In this document: positions 48,083-59,309 of the stretch, piece by piece
Position numbering within the stretch: position 1 is the stretch's first letter
Layout of the letters: the number at the start of each line of letters is the position of its first letter
Assembly: GCA_016490735.1 (NCBI GenBank)
Contig: JAEMWC010000281.1
Coordinates: 323,501-387,500, forward strand
Length of the DNA: 64,000 nucleotides
Direction of reading: 5' to 3'
Source of the DNA: Pachyseris speciosa
Taxonomy: Eukaryota > Cnidaria > Anthozoa > Scleractinia > Pachyseridae
Made by a program: the position numbers and the translations under genes
Notes under the pieces: model-generated
The model's input: only the letters and a program-made list of their open reading frames with translations
Told to the model about the DNA's origin: nothing
The model's database searches: none

Positions 48083-48113
48083 TTACGTGACAGCAAAATA
48101 AGCGACAATAACG

Positions 48114-48165
<52 letters not shown>

Positions 48166-48207
48166 TTGTTATATTACGTGACAGCAAAATAAGCGACAAT
48201 AACGGTT
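48083..48207. repeat. 34-bp direct repeats flanking a (TTA)n tract
   Basis: Identical 34-bp sequences (TTACGTGACAGC...ATAACGGTT) at 48083-48116 and 48174-48207 enclose 57 bp of (TTA)n. The layout is like target duplications around a retroelement reduced to its tail. Confidence 0.9.
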
Positions 48208-48644
48208 GAGTATGCTGGCAGTTCGCTCCTACGTGACCAGCGTCACGGCGTAACCTGTTGACTTTATTGCTAATTGTTTACCATCTTAACATAAATACTG
48301 TTACCAGTGCAATATCAGTCTTACTATTAGGTGTACTAACAAGATAGGGTGCTTTAAATTCGCTCCAAAATAATACCCGCTTGAATTTACGTGATGTGAA
48401 TTAACGTGATTTTGCTCAGTTTCGTTTTGTGTGCCGTGAGAGAGAGCAGTATAAATAAAGGTAAAAGAAATGCAAAGCTGTAGTCTAACAGGACAATTAA
48501 CTCAAACACTTGGGTCTCCTGGTCACGTCCGCGTTGAATTATTTAACTTATTTAACTTTAAGAACATGTTAAGAACGCTTTCAGGCTGAACTGATCGCAA
48601 AACAAAACAAGAACGTTCACCCTCAGCCCCAGAATTAGACGTTC
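48208..48644. other. Intergenic sequence downstream of UBR4
   Basis: No gene or repeat recognised. An AATAAAG at about 48452-48458 could serve as a distal polyadenylation signal. Confidence 0.35.
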
Positions 48645-49538
48645 TTAAGGAGGCTCGAAAGGGTTTCTCACAGCTGATATGCATGTCAAAACAATTCAAG
48701 ATTAATTTTTTTTTGCTGTAAGTCACTTAAACAAATTGTAGGTTATCTTACAACAGGGTTGTTAAAGTTTCAATTGAGACAACTTCTGACGTCATGTGCG
48801 TTGCCATGGCAACCATGCCTCTCTAAAGACCTACCCCTAAAAAGTCACTTTTTTAAATTTATCTTTAAAACTAACTCGGTGACCTATATTTTTTATAAGC
48901 GTTTTTCAATGTTTGCAATATTATTCACTTTCTGTGAAAATTTTAGAAAATTCTGTAGTGTGGAAACGGAGATAATTCGAAAAATAGCCTCTTAAGGATT
49001 AAAAAACATCTACCCTACAGATTTTTTTCTTAAATGCCTAAAATGCTAGATAAAGTTGAATGCTATTTGCATGAAAAATTTCAACATAGGTCACCGAGCA
49101 AATTTTTGAGATAAATTGATAATCATTTTGCACCTTTTATTTCCGGTTCGCGCGATTTCACGCAAATCATTATTTCCGGTCGCGCTCTTCAAGTTACCGC
49201 TGACCTTATTCGCGCGAGTTGCGAGACTCATACAGACTCGAAATTCTATCGGACTCCATTGTCTCTCGTCGTGTCTGCTTATCAAGGCAATTAATAGAGG
49301 AATTAACAGGCTAAAAGTATATGAAATCAAAGTAAAGAGAAAGATCTTGTCTATTGTTCGTGGAAATACCTTAATATGGAGGAAATTATTCTTCTGTTCA
49401 ATGAAATTCTCGACGATTTGGTTTGGTGAGGCGAGAAGTTTGGAGACGATTCAGGGAGTGTCATAACTCCATACAGACCGTTTATTCCAAGTTTGAAATT
49501 TCTTGAAGAGTACTGAAGGCCAAACCGGAGTCTGCCAA

Positions 49539-49862
49539 CTACTGGATTGTTGTTAACTTTACAGAGCCATTCGGAAGGTAAGTGAGATTTCCGCTAAAGG
49601 TGTCAACAACTTCTTGTCGTCGCTCAAGAACTGTTGCTTGTTGCAGGGCTTCGTTCGGTAAAGACGTTTTTCCACGATTCATAATAGTTTCAGCGCTTTG
49701 CTCGGGTGGCGGAGAAAACAGAATCCTTCTAAGTGCTTTCACATCTTCCAATGCGTCATGAGCGGAAAATTCACAATTAAACAGTGCCTTATAAACACAG
49801 CCCAATTTGTTGTTTGGCGAATATATTTCAAGGTGTTGTTCAGTTGACTTCGAAGGAATTTC
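49539..49862 (-). pseudogene. DEDDh exonuclease-like C-terminal fragment
   Basis: From a likely acceptor (GAAAGTCTTTCAG) the minus strand reads FEIPSKSTEQHLEIYSPNNK, then YKALFNCEFSAHDALEDVKALRRILF, and stops near 49539. The HDALxD motif is the third exonuclease motif of DnaQ/DEDDh nucleases, with the catalytic His and Asp. The earlier DxE and D motifs are absent from this copy, so it cannot be active. Two neighbours are the matching element ends and the N-terminal ORF at 50675-50920, in the right order for one deleted gene. Confidence 0.55.
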
Positions 49863-50411
49863 AAAACTGAAAGACTTTCACAGAACAATAGTTAAATTTC
49901 ATGCAGCTGGTTGGAATATCTGCAGCCTCCGTTACGGAGAAGTCTTGAGGTATCAAACACTGAGGAGCTGTGCAGGATTTATGGTATTGTACAGTGCATA
50001 TCTGATCTCTCTCTCGAGTGCAAACTATTGTTATTTATACAATGCAGGCCTTTTTTGACAAGTTTTCCATTTTCACCAACTTTATTATAGTGTGAAGTGA
50101 CTGATTACATTCAATTTCTGTACAGGTACATTTGTCAAGTTTTGAACTTTTTAAACTGCATGTATACTTTTTTGAACATTGTAGTTGTTTGAGTTAAAAT
50201 TGTTTCATATAAAATTAAGCTTACGTGAAGTTGAAGTTCCTTTTGAATGAACTCCTTGCGAAGCAATGTAATATTTACTTGTTAAAATGTAAATAAAAAA
50301 GCCGAGCTTCAGTGAAAACTGGATCCTTAAATTCATTGCTTACCGTTTTCATAACTTGTCCAACCCCTTTGCTAACACGTCAATAATTCGTGACCCGACT
50401 ACATGCTACAC

Positions 50412-50512
50412 TAGTCTCCTACGCAGCCGTTCTTTGTCTCGTCACGCAACGCTCCTCGCCACTGGCGAGGAGCTTTGCGTGATGAGACAAAGAACGGCTG
50501 CGTAGGAGACTA
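50412..50512. mobile_element. 101-bp hairpin MITE with 9-bp target-site duplication
   Basis: Near-perfect palindrome with ends TAGTCTCCTACGCAGCCGTT / AACGGCTGCGTAGGAGACTA, flanked on both sides by ATGCTACAC (50403-50411 and 50513-50521). A 9-bp duplication is typical of Mutator-like elements. It is inserted within the 2.4-kb TTAA element and so is younger. Confidence 0.85.
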
Positions 50513-50674
50513 ATGCTACACGTACTTTCCGACTGTTTTCCTTGCCTGAGTCCTGTGTGTACATGTATTATGAAGGTTGGAACTTTTTTAAATACGTTTA
50601 TGACATTCAACACCCAATGAATCGAAAGTATTTAAAGCCATGTGTAGTGTAGTGAAATGTAGTGTTGTAAATTT

Positions 50675-50920
50675 TTACGTACCAAATTCTACCGTCTTGT
50701 TTGTTTGTTTTTTTCGAGCTATAAAATCGTTGATCGCGGGTTCTTGAGCATCTTCCTCAAAATGACGCTTCTTTGCTGACTTTTTTGCCTGAGTCATCTT
50801 GTTGACGGAAAGTACACTGTTCTCAACGCTCTTTTTAGAAGCAAACTTCCCCTTTTTATTCCGCAAATAGCCGCATTCAGCTTCAGAAGACAGATTTACT
50901 TTTTCATTTGAGGCCGCCAT
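50675..50920 (-). pseudogene. N-terminal exon of the element protein, basic 81-residue ORF
   Basis: MAASNEKVNLSS... starts 120 bp inside the right end of the TTAA element. The sequence is rich in Lys and Ser (GYLRNKKGKFASKKSVENSV; AKKSAKKRHFEED), suggesting a nuclear, nucleic-acid-associated segment. It stops after KTVEFGT or is spliced. I know similar Lys-rich starts from large uncharacterised cnidarian proteins with Mutator-like transposase and exonuclease parts, but this link is from memory. Function unknown. Confidence 0.45.
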
Positions 50921-51047
50921 TGTTGTTTACAACTCCCACCGCTCGCGCCTCGTAACTTCGCGGGAGGATCGCGCAAGAACACGCACGGGATACATGCATT
51001 TGGATCCACTCTTCGCGCGGTCAAAAAACCCTTTCGAGCCTCCTTAA

Positions 51048-52124
51048 CAGAGAGTATTTGACAGCGTTCACCCACCTAAAGAAGCCAGCTTCCAAATCAA
51101 CGTGAACTAAAAACAAACAACTATCATCAGAGCCACTGAAAGGCAGAAACAAACGCGCATCAAAATAACCTTGAACAACTCATTTCTGTCTGGCACTGTA
51201 ATTTATGCGTCCTCAGGGACGCATGCTTTGAAAACCTGCAACTTTCACAAATCCTGGACTATGGTTGAAATTAGCCAATGTGATAGCCAAATGCTTAGTT
51301 TTGTAGACTTTACCAACCCCAAAATCCCAATTTTCATGGAGTATGACCGTTTATTCTGTTGCAAACCAAACATTTGGCTTCGAACGCCGTCGGACAACAC
51401 CAAAAAGATGCAACGTTTTTCTTGAAGTTTTTAAGACAAACAGTCCTCTTGAAGCTAAAAGTCTACATTGACAGCAAACTTCGACTCCTCATCTTGCAAT
51501 CTGTTCCACATTTTTCTGCTCACTTCTTTTCGCGCGATGTGGATAACACTATTTGATTACAGTTCTTATCACTGTCTGTAACTTTCGCGTTTGTGACCCA
51601 AAAGGATTCTGGGATATTCGTGGATAACAGCCGCATAGGAGTCAGCCAATTTCCATTTCAGATAGTATTTATAAGTATCGAGCCACCCGGTCCTGCTGAC
51701 AAAATATTGCACCGATAGCATTATTTACAAGTCAAAACTCGCCAAAATTGCCATGCGAGGTCGCGGAATCCACTCAAAGAAAGACTAGGAACACAGCTTC
51801 ACTTCGCGAATCGCCATAAGTCGATCGAGCAATCTTGGCGGCCCACTTCGTGTGAAATTGCTAATCACCTCTGTTTTCTTCCAGAGGATTGCCTCTACCC
51901 AACAATCCAGCTTTGTGATGCCAGGCAGGGGGCTTCTAAGGTGAAAATGGCTCGAATAACACACTTATATATCAAATACCTACCAAATTGCATAGTAGCT
52001 ATACGGAAGTTAGCTTAATCGTTGCTGTCTTGGTAATTCGATAAGGAGCGTTAAGTTAGCCAGTCAGCGTTAAATAAAACTTATGATGAAAAAGGACAGG
52101 ATCTGGTTCCCTCGTAGCATTCCG
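51048..52124. other. Intergenic sequence
   Basis: No ORF, RNA or repeat that I can support between the TTAA element and the fibrinogen-related gene. Confidence 0.4.
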
Positions 52125-53929
52125 TTACATTCTGGGTTTTATTTTCATCTCAGCACGTTTCAAGGAATAATATTTTCCCTTGAAGGTAGACCAGTTGATT
52201 CCACGAGCAAAGGAGACACGAGGCCCACTAAAATATTGTCCGTTCAGATTGGAATGGAGACAGCGTTTGAACCACCAAGAACCCTTGCGGCTGCGAGCAC
52301 AATCAAATGAAGCACCTTGGTAGAAAACTGCGCACCACTGTAAAGAGAAGAGAAGCAATGAGTGTTTTTAACAACCAATTCAGTGTTACTATGAAGATGT
52401 GAGAGATGCCGTTGCACCGGTACCACAGAGGTCATGGGTTCCACTCCCGTACACGCCTGAATTTTTTTATTGGGCTTTCTTTTCGCTACTACTGAAGAAG
52501 CATGAAGTTATGAACACTACTGTAAGCAATAGTGAAAATAGTGCTCTACCAACTGAGCTAACAAACCAACTGGGAGCGCAAGCTGGTCTTTTTCTTAGCT
52601 CGTATGAATAAATGAGAATGAACATATGAAAATCATATATTTAAACTGCGGATTAAAGAATGAAGACCTGAGTGATCATCGCAGTTATTAACACTACTTA
52701 AGCAGTAGCGTTCACAGCTGTTATGATTTCGGCTTCACATCTTCCACTTTTCACCCACATTATATGATTTTTATATGGTCACATTTACATTGTCACTAAA
52801 TGCCCAAATATAGACAGGAAGCTCTCAGCATTTCCCATGTGTAAACGACATAATATACCTTTAGTTATTGAAAGAGTACAAACCATAAACAATACGGCTG
52901 AACTGTACGCCGAAGAATTGCGTTTATTAAACATTGGGTCGTATTGCTGCATTTTGTTATGCATGTAGCTTATGAAGAAGTTTTGAAATACATCCACTGC
53001 TGTCCTTGTTTTGCCAGCTTGGAATATTCCATGACTTTAATCAAACGCCAACAAATACAGATTCGTCGGCTGAGTATCAGGTGAAACTCCGCTCGGTTTC
53101 GCAAAATAAGGAGTGAATAGGATTGTTCCTCTTACTTGTGGTATATCATTGATTCACCAGCTGTGCCATTATATCCTCCAATCAGAAGCCGGTATTTATC
53201 GCCCTCGTCTGTCACCTTAAACGTCGCGTATTCAGCGTATGAGATGTTCCCATCAAAATCTTCCAGGTCAACTCTCATTTTCACGTCACCAGCGGCTGTT
53301 AAACGGTGAAGGTTGTCATTTCCAAGCCAAAATTCGCCGCTTACATTTCCAAATCCATTTTTGTAGTCTGCCCAGCCAAGAAAAAAATCAACGGAGCCGT
53401 CCAAACGCCTCTGGAAAACGGTCCAGCCGCCCCCGTCCGTGTTCATGTCACACATCACCTGCATTGGTTTGCCCCCTTCCGGAGTGATCGTGTACACACC
53501 ACTGGAACTTGTTCCGCTTGGAAGAAGTTGGGAGCAATCCTTTATTGGCGCTGGAAAATGGCGAAAGATTTTATAATTAGTGAATTCCTAGTTTAGTTTT
53601 GAGGCTGGAAACTCTGAGGTAGCCTTTATGTCACCATATCTCAGGACATTCGATTTAACATATTACTATGTTTTCATGCCAACCATACTTGAAAACACTT
53701 AAAATTTTACTTTGTCTGAATTAAAAATTGATTTGTTGTGGAAGATTTTTGGTTATTAGAGGATGACGTAATATGACGTCATCACCTAATATTGGGGAAT
53801 TCAGGCGAAGTGTTTTGGACTATGTGTTTACTAAATTTTCGATAACAGGTTTTAGGAAAGTTTGCAAATGTACCTACCGCATGGTATCCCTCTGTAACCG
53901 AGGGTGCATTTGCATTTAGGAGCAATTCT
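52125..53929 (-). CDS. EGF-like plus fibrinogen C-terminal domain protein (FReD), 3' part
   Basis: Three minus-strand exons join in phase. The first is 53878-53929 (PKCKCTLGYRGIPC, the end of an EGF-like domain). The second is 53136-53550 (APIKDCSQLLPSG, GVYTITPEGG, CDMNTDGGGWTVFQRR, GWADYKNGFGNVSGEFWLGN). The third is 52125-52337, which starts with the second half of an Asn codon: YHNGAQFSTK, then CARSRKGSWWFKRC, SNLNGQYFSG, NWSTFKGKYYSLKRAEMKI, stop. Fibrinogen-related proteins are secreted lectin-like molecules; cnidarians have many, and EGF-FReD pairs are usual. In the last exon the frame breaks just after FSTK; one added base joins it to FDCAR. The calcium-site DxDND stretch seems shortened. 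Signal peptide and earlier exons were not found. Either a pseudogene or a consensus error. Confidence 0.85.
52405..52470 (+). repeat. tRNA-derived SINE fragment
   Basis: GGTCATGGGTTCCACTCCCG carries a B box and T-arm, followed by ACGCCTGAATTTTTTT as in coral tRNA-derived SINEs. The 5' half with the A box is missing. A reverse-oriented A-box-like text (GTGCTCTACCAACTGAGCTA) lies 80 bp away at 52542-52561. Confidence 0.5.
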
Positions 53930-55059
53930 CTGTAAGAATCAAACAAAGTGGGAAATGAAAAAGTTTGACCCCCCACTCAAATTAACATGAAAGTAGACCT
54001 TCATGGGGGATGTTCAAAAATGACCATTATTGGGGTCAAAACTTGACTGTTACCATGGGAACACCGAGTGTTTGTTGATGCCTGAAAACCCAACTTTGAA
54101 CTAGAAAACTGTTATGGAAACTACAAAATTCAAAACACTACTTCTCAAGTGCAATAAAATTCTACAACTTGAGACTTATACCAAATGTTAAACTACTACT
54201 CTAGTTTTCCTCCATGTATGTCGCTTGTTATTATGTTAATTCTGCATAGAATAGACGGTGACCTAATTACACATTGTCTCCGCCATTTAAATTTGTGAGT
54301 GAAACTAGCAGTACGTTTCTCTAACTTTCTCTAAAAGTACATCAGTTCTAGAACTAAAACTACATGGATAGGTTACAACAGACATTGTAGTTACTAAATT
54401 TGTAAAACTTTCTGCGGGGCGGGCTTATTTTGTTCTCTGGGTAATCAGCAAAAACAACATGAAAATCAGGTTTCTTAAATTTTGCTAAAATTAACATTCC
54501 CTCAATTCGCTAAAAAAAATAGAGGAAAAGTGAGACAGCTGTCAGAATAAAAGAATATTGTCTGTTGAGTCAACCTCTGATGAAAGCAATCGTTTATGAC
54601 CATGAATTTTGAAACAAACTGAGTCGAACTAGAGCTTACTTTACGGTTTGGTCTATTTCTCCACTTGTTGACTCGCGTTAAAGAAGCTGGTTCTCTGCTC
54701 ACTAAATTCAGGTTTGGTATTACCTAAGCAAGCAGGCATGGACTTTATAACGTACGCGTAAGTTTCCACTTTGGCATTTTGTTGTACTTGTCAAGCAGAC
54801 TTCATCATACAAAACGAAACCGTGTGCTGGTAAACACTTTTGTGAAAGATCACATTAAATGAAGCTTTGAAGACTCGGAAATTCAAATCAAATACCACAA
54901 ATCTTATGAAACATGTCGGGACCAGGTCAGCGGTGTTTATCAACATACGTAGATGTTTATCAACGCATGCATTCAGGCGTGTCGGATTTGCTGTTCTCGT
55001 ATGGAGATTTCCCGAGAGATATGCTCTTTTGCTACTCTCTCACTGCCTTGCATATGCAG
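53930..55059. other. Intergenic or upstream intron sequence
   Basis: No further exon of the fibrinogen gene or other gene could be supported. The intron side of the EGF exon boundary (53920-53969 with the exon start) has an inverted copy at 59260-59309. Confidence 0.4.
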
Positions 55060-58000
55060 CGAGGAAGAACTGTTTCTTCTAAAGGATTGTGATCGAGACA
55101 TATCGAGCCATTTAAAAACTCACGGTCCTAGCAAGTGCAATGAAGATGTTTGCGATGAAATTGATTTATTACTTTGTCGTGGAGGTGAGTTGAATACTGT
55201 TTTTCTCTTCCAACAGTCAAGCATGTCAAACGCGTATCAAAAAGGTAGTCGGCATCTGGTTTAGAACTTTTTTTGGCCGCACGCCACCAGATTCTAACAA
55301 TTTTGTGCGCAATTTTTTTTTGCAACTTTTTCGTACTTCAAATTGGTTTTCGTAAAATTAGTATTGGACTGGATTAGTGAAAATGTGGACTTCTAAATGC
55401 AAAGACATGGATTGATGTCTTTTTAAAGGTCTTTTTCTCAGAGCTTGTTGCGAATAATAAGGTAGATTTTCTATTATCAAGGCTTGGCCCCATGCCATGT
55501 TCTTAAGAAATGCGTAGTGTTCCCACGTCCTATATCCACTTGAACGGAAAAAGTTTTTTTCGCTTTTTATAGCTCTAGGTTTTGCTTTAGGGTTTTTCGA
55601 TGTAACATGCGCTGAAGGAACTACCTTAAAGATATGCAGTTTTCATCGTGATCGACTGAGGATATATTGGAGAGGCAGACGGAGGACCTACCAAGTTCCT
55701 ACAGAACTTACTAATCATAAAGGCTCCAAAATGAAAGGGGATCGTTCTGTTTTGAAAAGGCACTCTGTCCTTATCAAGCAACTAACAGGAACTATCGTTC
55801 CCGTGGGTTCCGGTAAGAAAAAAACACAGAAAATACAGGAAGCATCGCAATAAAATGTAAAACCATCTGTGTAACAACGTAGCTACTTCAGATGTAGATA
55901 GTGACGTTTCTGCTGGTTACCGGTAGGCCCGTCAGGTGATGAGTGCGACAGGTTAATGCCACAATTTGTATCACTCTCTGGTTTGAGTCTTTGTTTTGGT
56001 GACTAGCGTAGCTTCGCGATCCACTGCTGGCAATTTGGCCTCCTGTTTCTTCATCGTGAGCATCCACTCATCGAAAAGTTTTTTTTTACTCTTTGAAAAG
56101 TCGGTTTTATTAACCTGTTATGGTAATCACAATTGAATTCTCTGATGAAATGCGTGGGTGAACAAATTCATTACAATTTGTGCAGTGCGTTATAAAACCC
56201 TTTAACACAAATCAAAATCATCAAATCTGATTTCAGTGGTACCATAGCCACAATCTCACTGAGATGCAAATTTGAGATTTATGATACCACGTATAAAAGT
56301 GTGTGCATTTACCTGTTTTTTATCCTTTTCTCCTTCTTAGCCATTTGTCGAGGGTGCAGGGAAATCATTGCTTACAGAGTTCAAACAGATGAAAGCGAGC
56401 CGCAGGTCAGAATAAGCCAACAACAACAACAATGTATTTATTTAAAGAAGTATAAAGTTTACAATACTTCATGTCCTGCAAATAGCTATAATGCTAATCT
56501 AGGCAGGACAAGACTTTAATTTAGGCGTTATTAGATTACAAAAACAAAAGAGAATTACAAAGGCATACAGAAAGAAAACACCTTACATATAAATTCAAGT
56601 ACAAGGGATTTTGTTATTTGAAAAAGACTAAAACTACGACTGGAAGTATATACAACATATCAGGTTAACTTCACAAAATATTCTATTAAATAATTAACAT
56701 TCAAATAATTATCTTCATTACCTAGAACATTAAGGAGTAGTGATTTAATTTTTTTACGAAAATTAGAAACTTTAAGAGTCTTAACAGAAAGTGGAATAGA
56801 ATTCCAAATAGACACACCAATTCTAGTAAAAGATTTTTTCATTTTTTCGGTTCTAGAGAATTTAACAGAGAAGCATTCTTTTGTAGATAATCGCGTATTA
56901 TAATGATGTTTTGTATTGATTTTCGCAAACTTATCGAGAAGACTTTTAGGAGCTGTCTTAGCATGAACGTCATACATTAAATAGCTTAACTGTTGAAAAA
57001 ACAAGGACTGCAAAGGAAGGCAGTTTGCTTCAATAAAAAAAGGGATTGCATGGTCTCTGGGTTTAGAAAAATAGATCAATCTTATAGCACGTTTTTGCAG
57101 AACAAGTATCTTATTGAGGTAGGTCTGTGGACAGTTGCCCCATGCACAGATACCATAATTTAAATACGGAGAAATAAGTGTATGATATAAATTTAAAAGA
57201 AGATGCCGTGGAATGTAATGCCTCATTTTAGCAATTATTCCAACCGATCTACTAATTTTGTGACAGATAAAGTCAATATGATGCTTCCATGATAGTTCAG
57301 AATCAATCATTATGCCCAAATATTTAACAAAGTCCGTCATCGCTAGAGTTACTCGAGTATTTAAAGTTGGATTAAAAATATTAATTTGAGGAATGAAAGG
57401 TATTTCTTTTTTGGCGCGGACGAAAAATTACATAATTAGACTTTTTGACGTTGAGCGTTAGTTTGTAAGCATTAAGCCATGCACTTACTTTCTCAAGTTC
57501 ATTATTGACAGTTAGTTCAAGAGTACGTAAGTTGTCATTTGCATAAGTTAGACTTGTATCATCTGCGAATAGATGAAAAGTAAATTCCTTGGAAGATTTA
57601 TGGATGTCATTAATATATAACAAAAAAAAAGCCTCACTGTGATAAAATGATTTAGAAGTTCCATCTTACAAATGTTAACTTTTTTCATTATGTTTACTGA
57701 GGCATGTCTAGGGAAGACAATTGTAACCTATCTCAGCCTTATTTTATTTTATTTTATTTTATTTTTAATAGAGTGATTGTGAGAAGCCGTACCAGTAAAG
57801 TGTCATGCCGGAACAGGCTTCGCGAAGCAGCTGTAACACAAACATTGACATCTAAAGGGGTGGATCTGTCTTGGCGGATGGATTCTCTCTTGCATTATAC
57901 ACTCGCTTTGATTTAAAAAAAACTGTTGGTCGGTGAATTTCCTTAACTGTATCACTGCTCCGTTTTGCAGTGCCAAAGGAAAGTGAAGTTTCATGGCTTG

Positions 58001-58793
58001 AAAACGTCTGCTTTGGCGATGGTGATTTTTCGGCCGTATTTCAAAGAAGGGCACAATGCAAGAAAACGGCTGATATGTCAGATACGAAACAAACTAGCAT
58101 GCTGGAAAAGAAGGAATACCGCTCAGAGTTTAGTGACAGCACATTCCAGTGCTCAGATTCCAGTGACAGCAGAGATCAAGCTTCTGCCAAAATATTTTCT
58201 TGCCCGGAGATCGCTAGAAGGGCTGTACAAAGTCTTTCGTGCGATATTCCGCACTCGAAAGACACTGTGAGTACGGAGTGCATGTCAGGTCTCTGGAAAA
58301 AGTCACCCTTCAAGACAGAGCTAAGTTAAGTTGTACGCAGCATTTAGAAGGCCGAACTAGGGAGCTCTCCAGTGTTAGTCTGAGCGGTGACCCTCATTCC
58401 CTCTTGTTGAATATGGGCTTGGCGTTTAAGTCGAGACCTAAAACTGCAAGATTCGGTGAAAAGTAGAAGTCCTTTCATGAAAGTAAGTTTTTAGACGGAG
58501 AGAAATCAAGTAAGAAGACCACAGGTGAAGAAGTCGCGAAGAAGATGCGCAAAGCTCGAGACGCTAACAATCAGCGATTGTTTTCAATTGATGAGTTCCT
58601 TACACCGTCGCAAATTTCTTCTTACTTCTCTCGCTTTGTGGCAAAAAGAAAGTAGCTAAAAATGACAACGCTTAAAGCCATCTGCAAAGAGTTCGATGCG
58701 CACATCTCTGGACGACGAAAGGAACCCTTCGTAAACGGTGTTGTTTCCATTGTCGAGAGCTGCAGCCTTGCAAAGCTGCAGCAGACAGTGTAG
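55060..58793 (+). pseudogene. Uncharacterised cnidarian Cys-rich gene with SAP-like tail, degraded
   Basis: Exons in phase: 55060-55184 (EEELFLLKDCDRDISSHLK...CNEDVCDEIDLLLCRG), 55591-55812 (TLKICSFHRDRLRIYWRGR...GTIVPVGSG), 56341-56405 (AICRGCREIIAYRV), and the long 57971-58793 exon. The latter starts PKESEVSWLENV, has a frame jump between about 58240 and 58330, then GLAFKSRPKTARFGEK, KKTTGEEVAKKMRKARDANN, FLTPSQISSYFSRF and a SAP-like LKAICKEFDAH tail. The CxxH/CxxC pattern suggests a zinc-binding N-terminus. I recall this layout from multi-copy uncharacterised coral and anemone proteins. In-frame TAGs at 58464 and 58653 and the frame break point to decay. The first exon start is a guess from a good acceptor. 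Function unknown. Confidence 0.55.
56418..57640 (-). mobile_element. 5'-truncated CR1-like LINE, reverse transcriptase fragment
   Basis: Minus strand: 57640-57381 reads LLYINDIHKSSKEFTFHLFA then DDTSLTYAND, with the FADD active-site motif. After a frame change, 57340-56660 gives FVKYLGIMIDSELSWKHHID, MRHYIPRHLLLNLYHTLISP, YLNYGICAWGN and KILVLQKRAIRLIYF, ending in a WNSIPLSVKTLK-type tail. The 3' end is a (TTG)n tail at about 56418. It is inserted in an intron of the 55060-58793 gene, opposite in strand. Confidence 0.88.
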
Positions 58794-59259
58794 CTGAAAG
58801 AGCATGTACTAGCTTCCTAACACAGGTTCTTTTACACGTAGCATAACAAGGACATTTCGTTGATAAGAACCAAGTCGATTTTTTGTTTGTTCGTCTGTTT
58901 TTTGTTGCTTTTGTTTTTATTTTTATATTGCTATTAATTATATTACTAAGGAGCTGGAAGAAATTGTACTTGAAAGTAAGATATACCTGTCATAATCAAG
59001 CACTGACATGTCTTGAAATGAAAACATATGGGAATGCCAGCTGTGTGAAATTGAAAATAAGAATGGACGATAGCTATTCCTTCATTTGTCTTTAATACAA
59101 TGTATTACTTTGATTGAGGAATTGTGTTTTCGGTGTCAGTTAAAGATTTGTGCGGCGAAAAAATGGTATGAACTCGAGAACCGCAAATTTTCCTTTTTTT
59201 CTTCTATCAGAGACTGTTTGTGCTACTGTGCATGGACCAGGAGGAAGATATCGAGTTGG
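58794..59259. other. Intergenic sequence
   Basis: No supported feature. Short ORFs here have no recognisable similarity. Confidence 0.35.
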
Positions 59260-59309
59260 GTCAAACTTTTTCATTTCCCACTTTGTTTGATTCTTACAGA
59301 GAATTGCTC
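59260..59309 (+). repeat. 50-bp inverted copy of the FReD EGF-exon splice boundary
   Basis: These 50 bases equal the reverse complement of 53920-53969: intron end (TTTGATTCTTACAG) plus the first bases of the EGF exon (AGAATTGCTC). After them the sequences diverge. Confidence 0.9.

Larger units (their letters stand above)
48645..51047 (-). mobile_element. 2.4-kb TTAA-bounded element with exonuclease-like coding remnants
   Basis: The element begins TTAA-GGAGGCTCGAAAGGGTTT at 48645 and ends AAACCCTTTCGAGCCTCC-TTAA at 51047. It thus has 18-bp perfect inverted ends and a TTAA target duplication, as in piggyBac and Kolobok elements. On the minus strand it has a GC-rich 5' region, a start codon in good context (AACAATGG at 50920), a basic N-terminal ORF and, 0.8 kb further on, an exonuclease-type C-terminus. 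The middle of the protein is missing, so this looks like an internally deleted copy. The ends recur at 47088 and 63812. Confidence 0.65.

Noticed and set aside
57970..58329. Stand-alone 119-residue gene
   Set aside because: Better explained as part of the last exon of the multi-exon gene, because it follows a clear acceptor and continues after a frame break.
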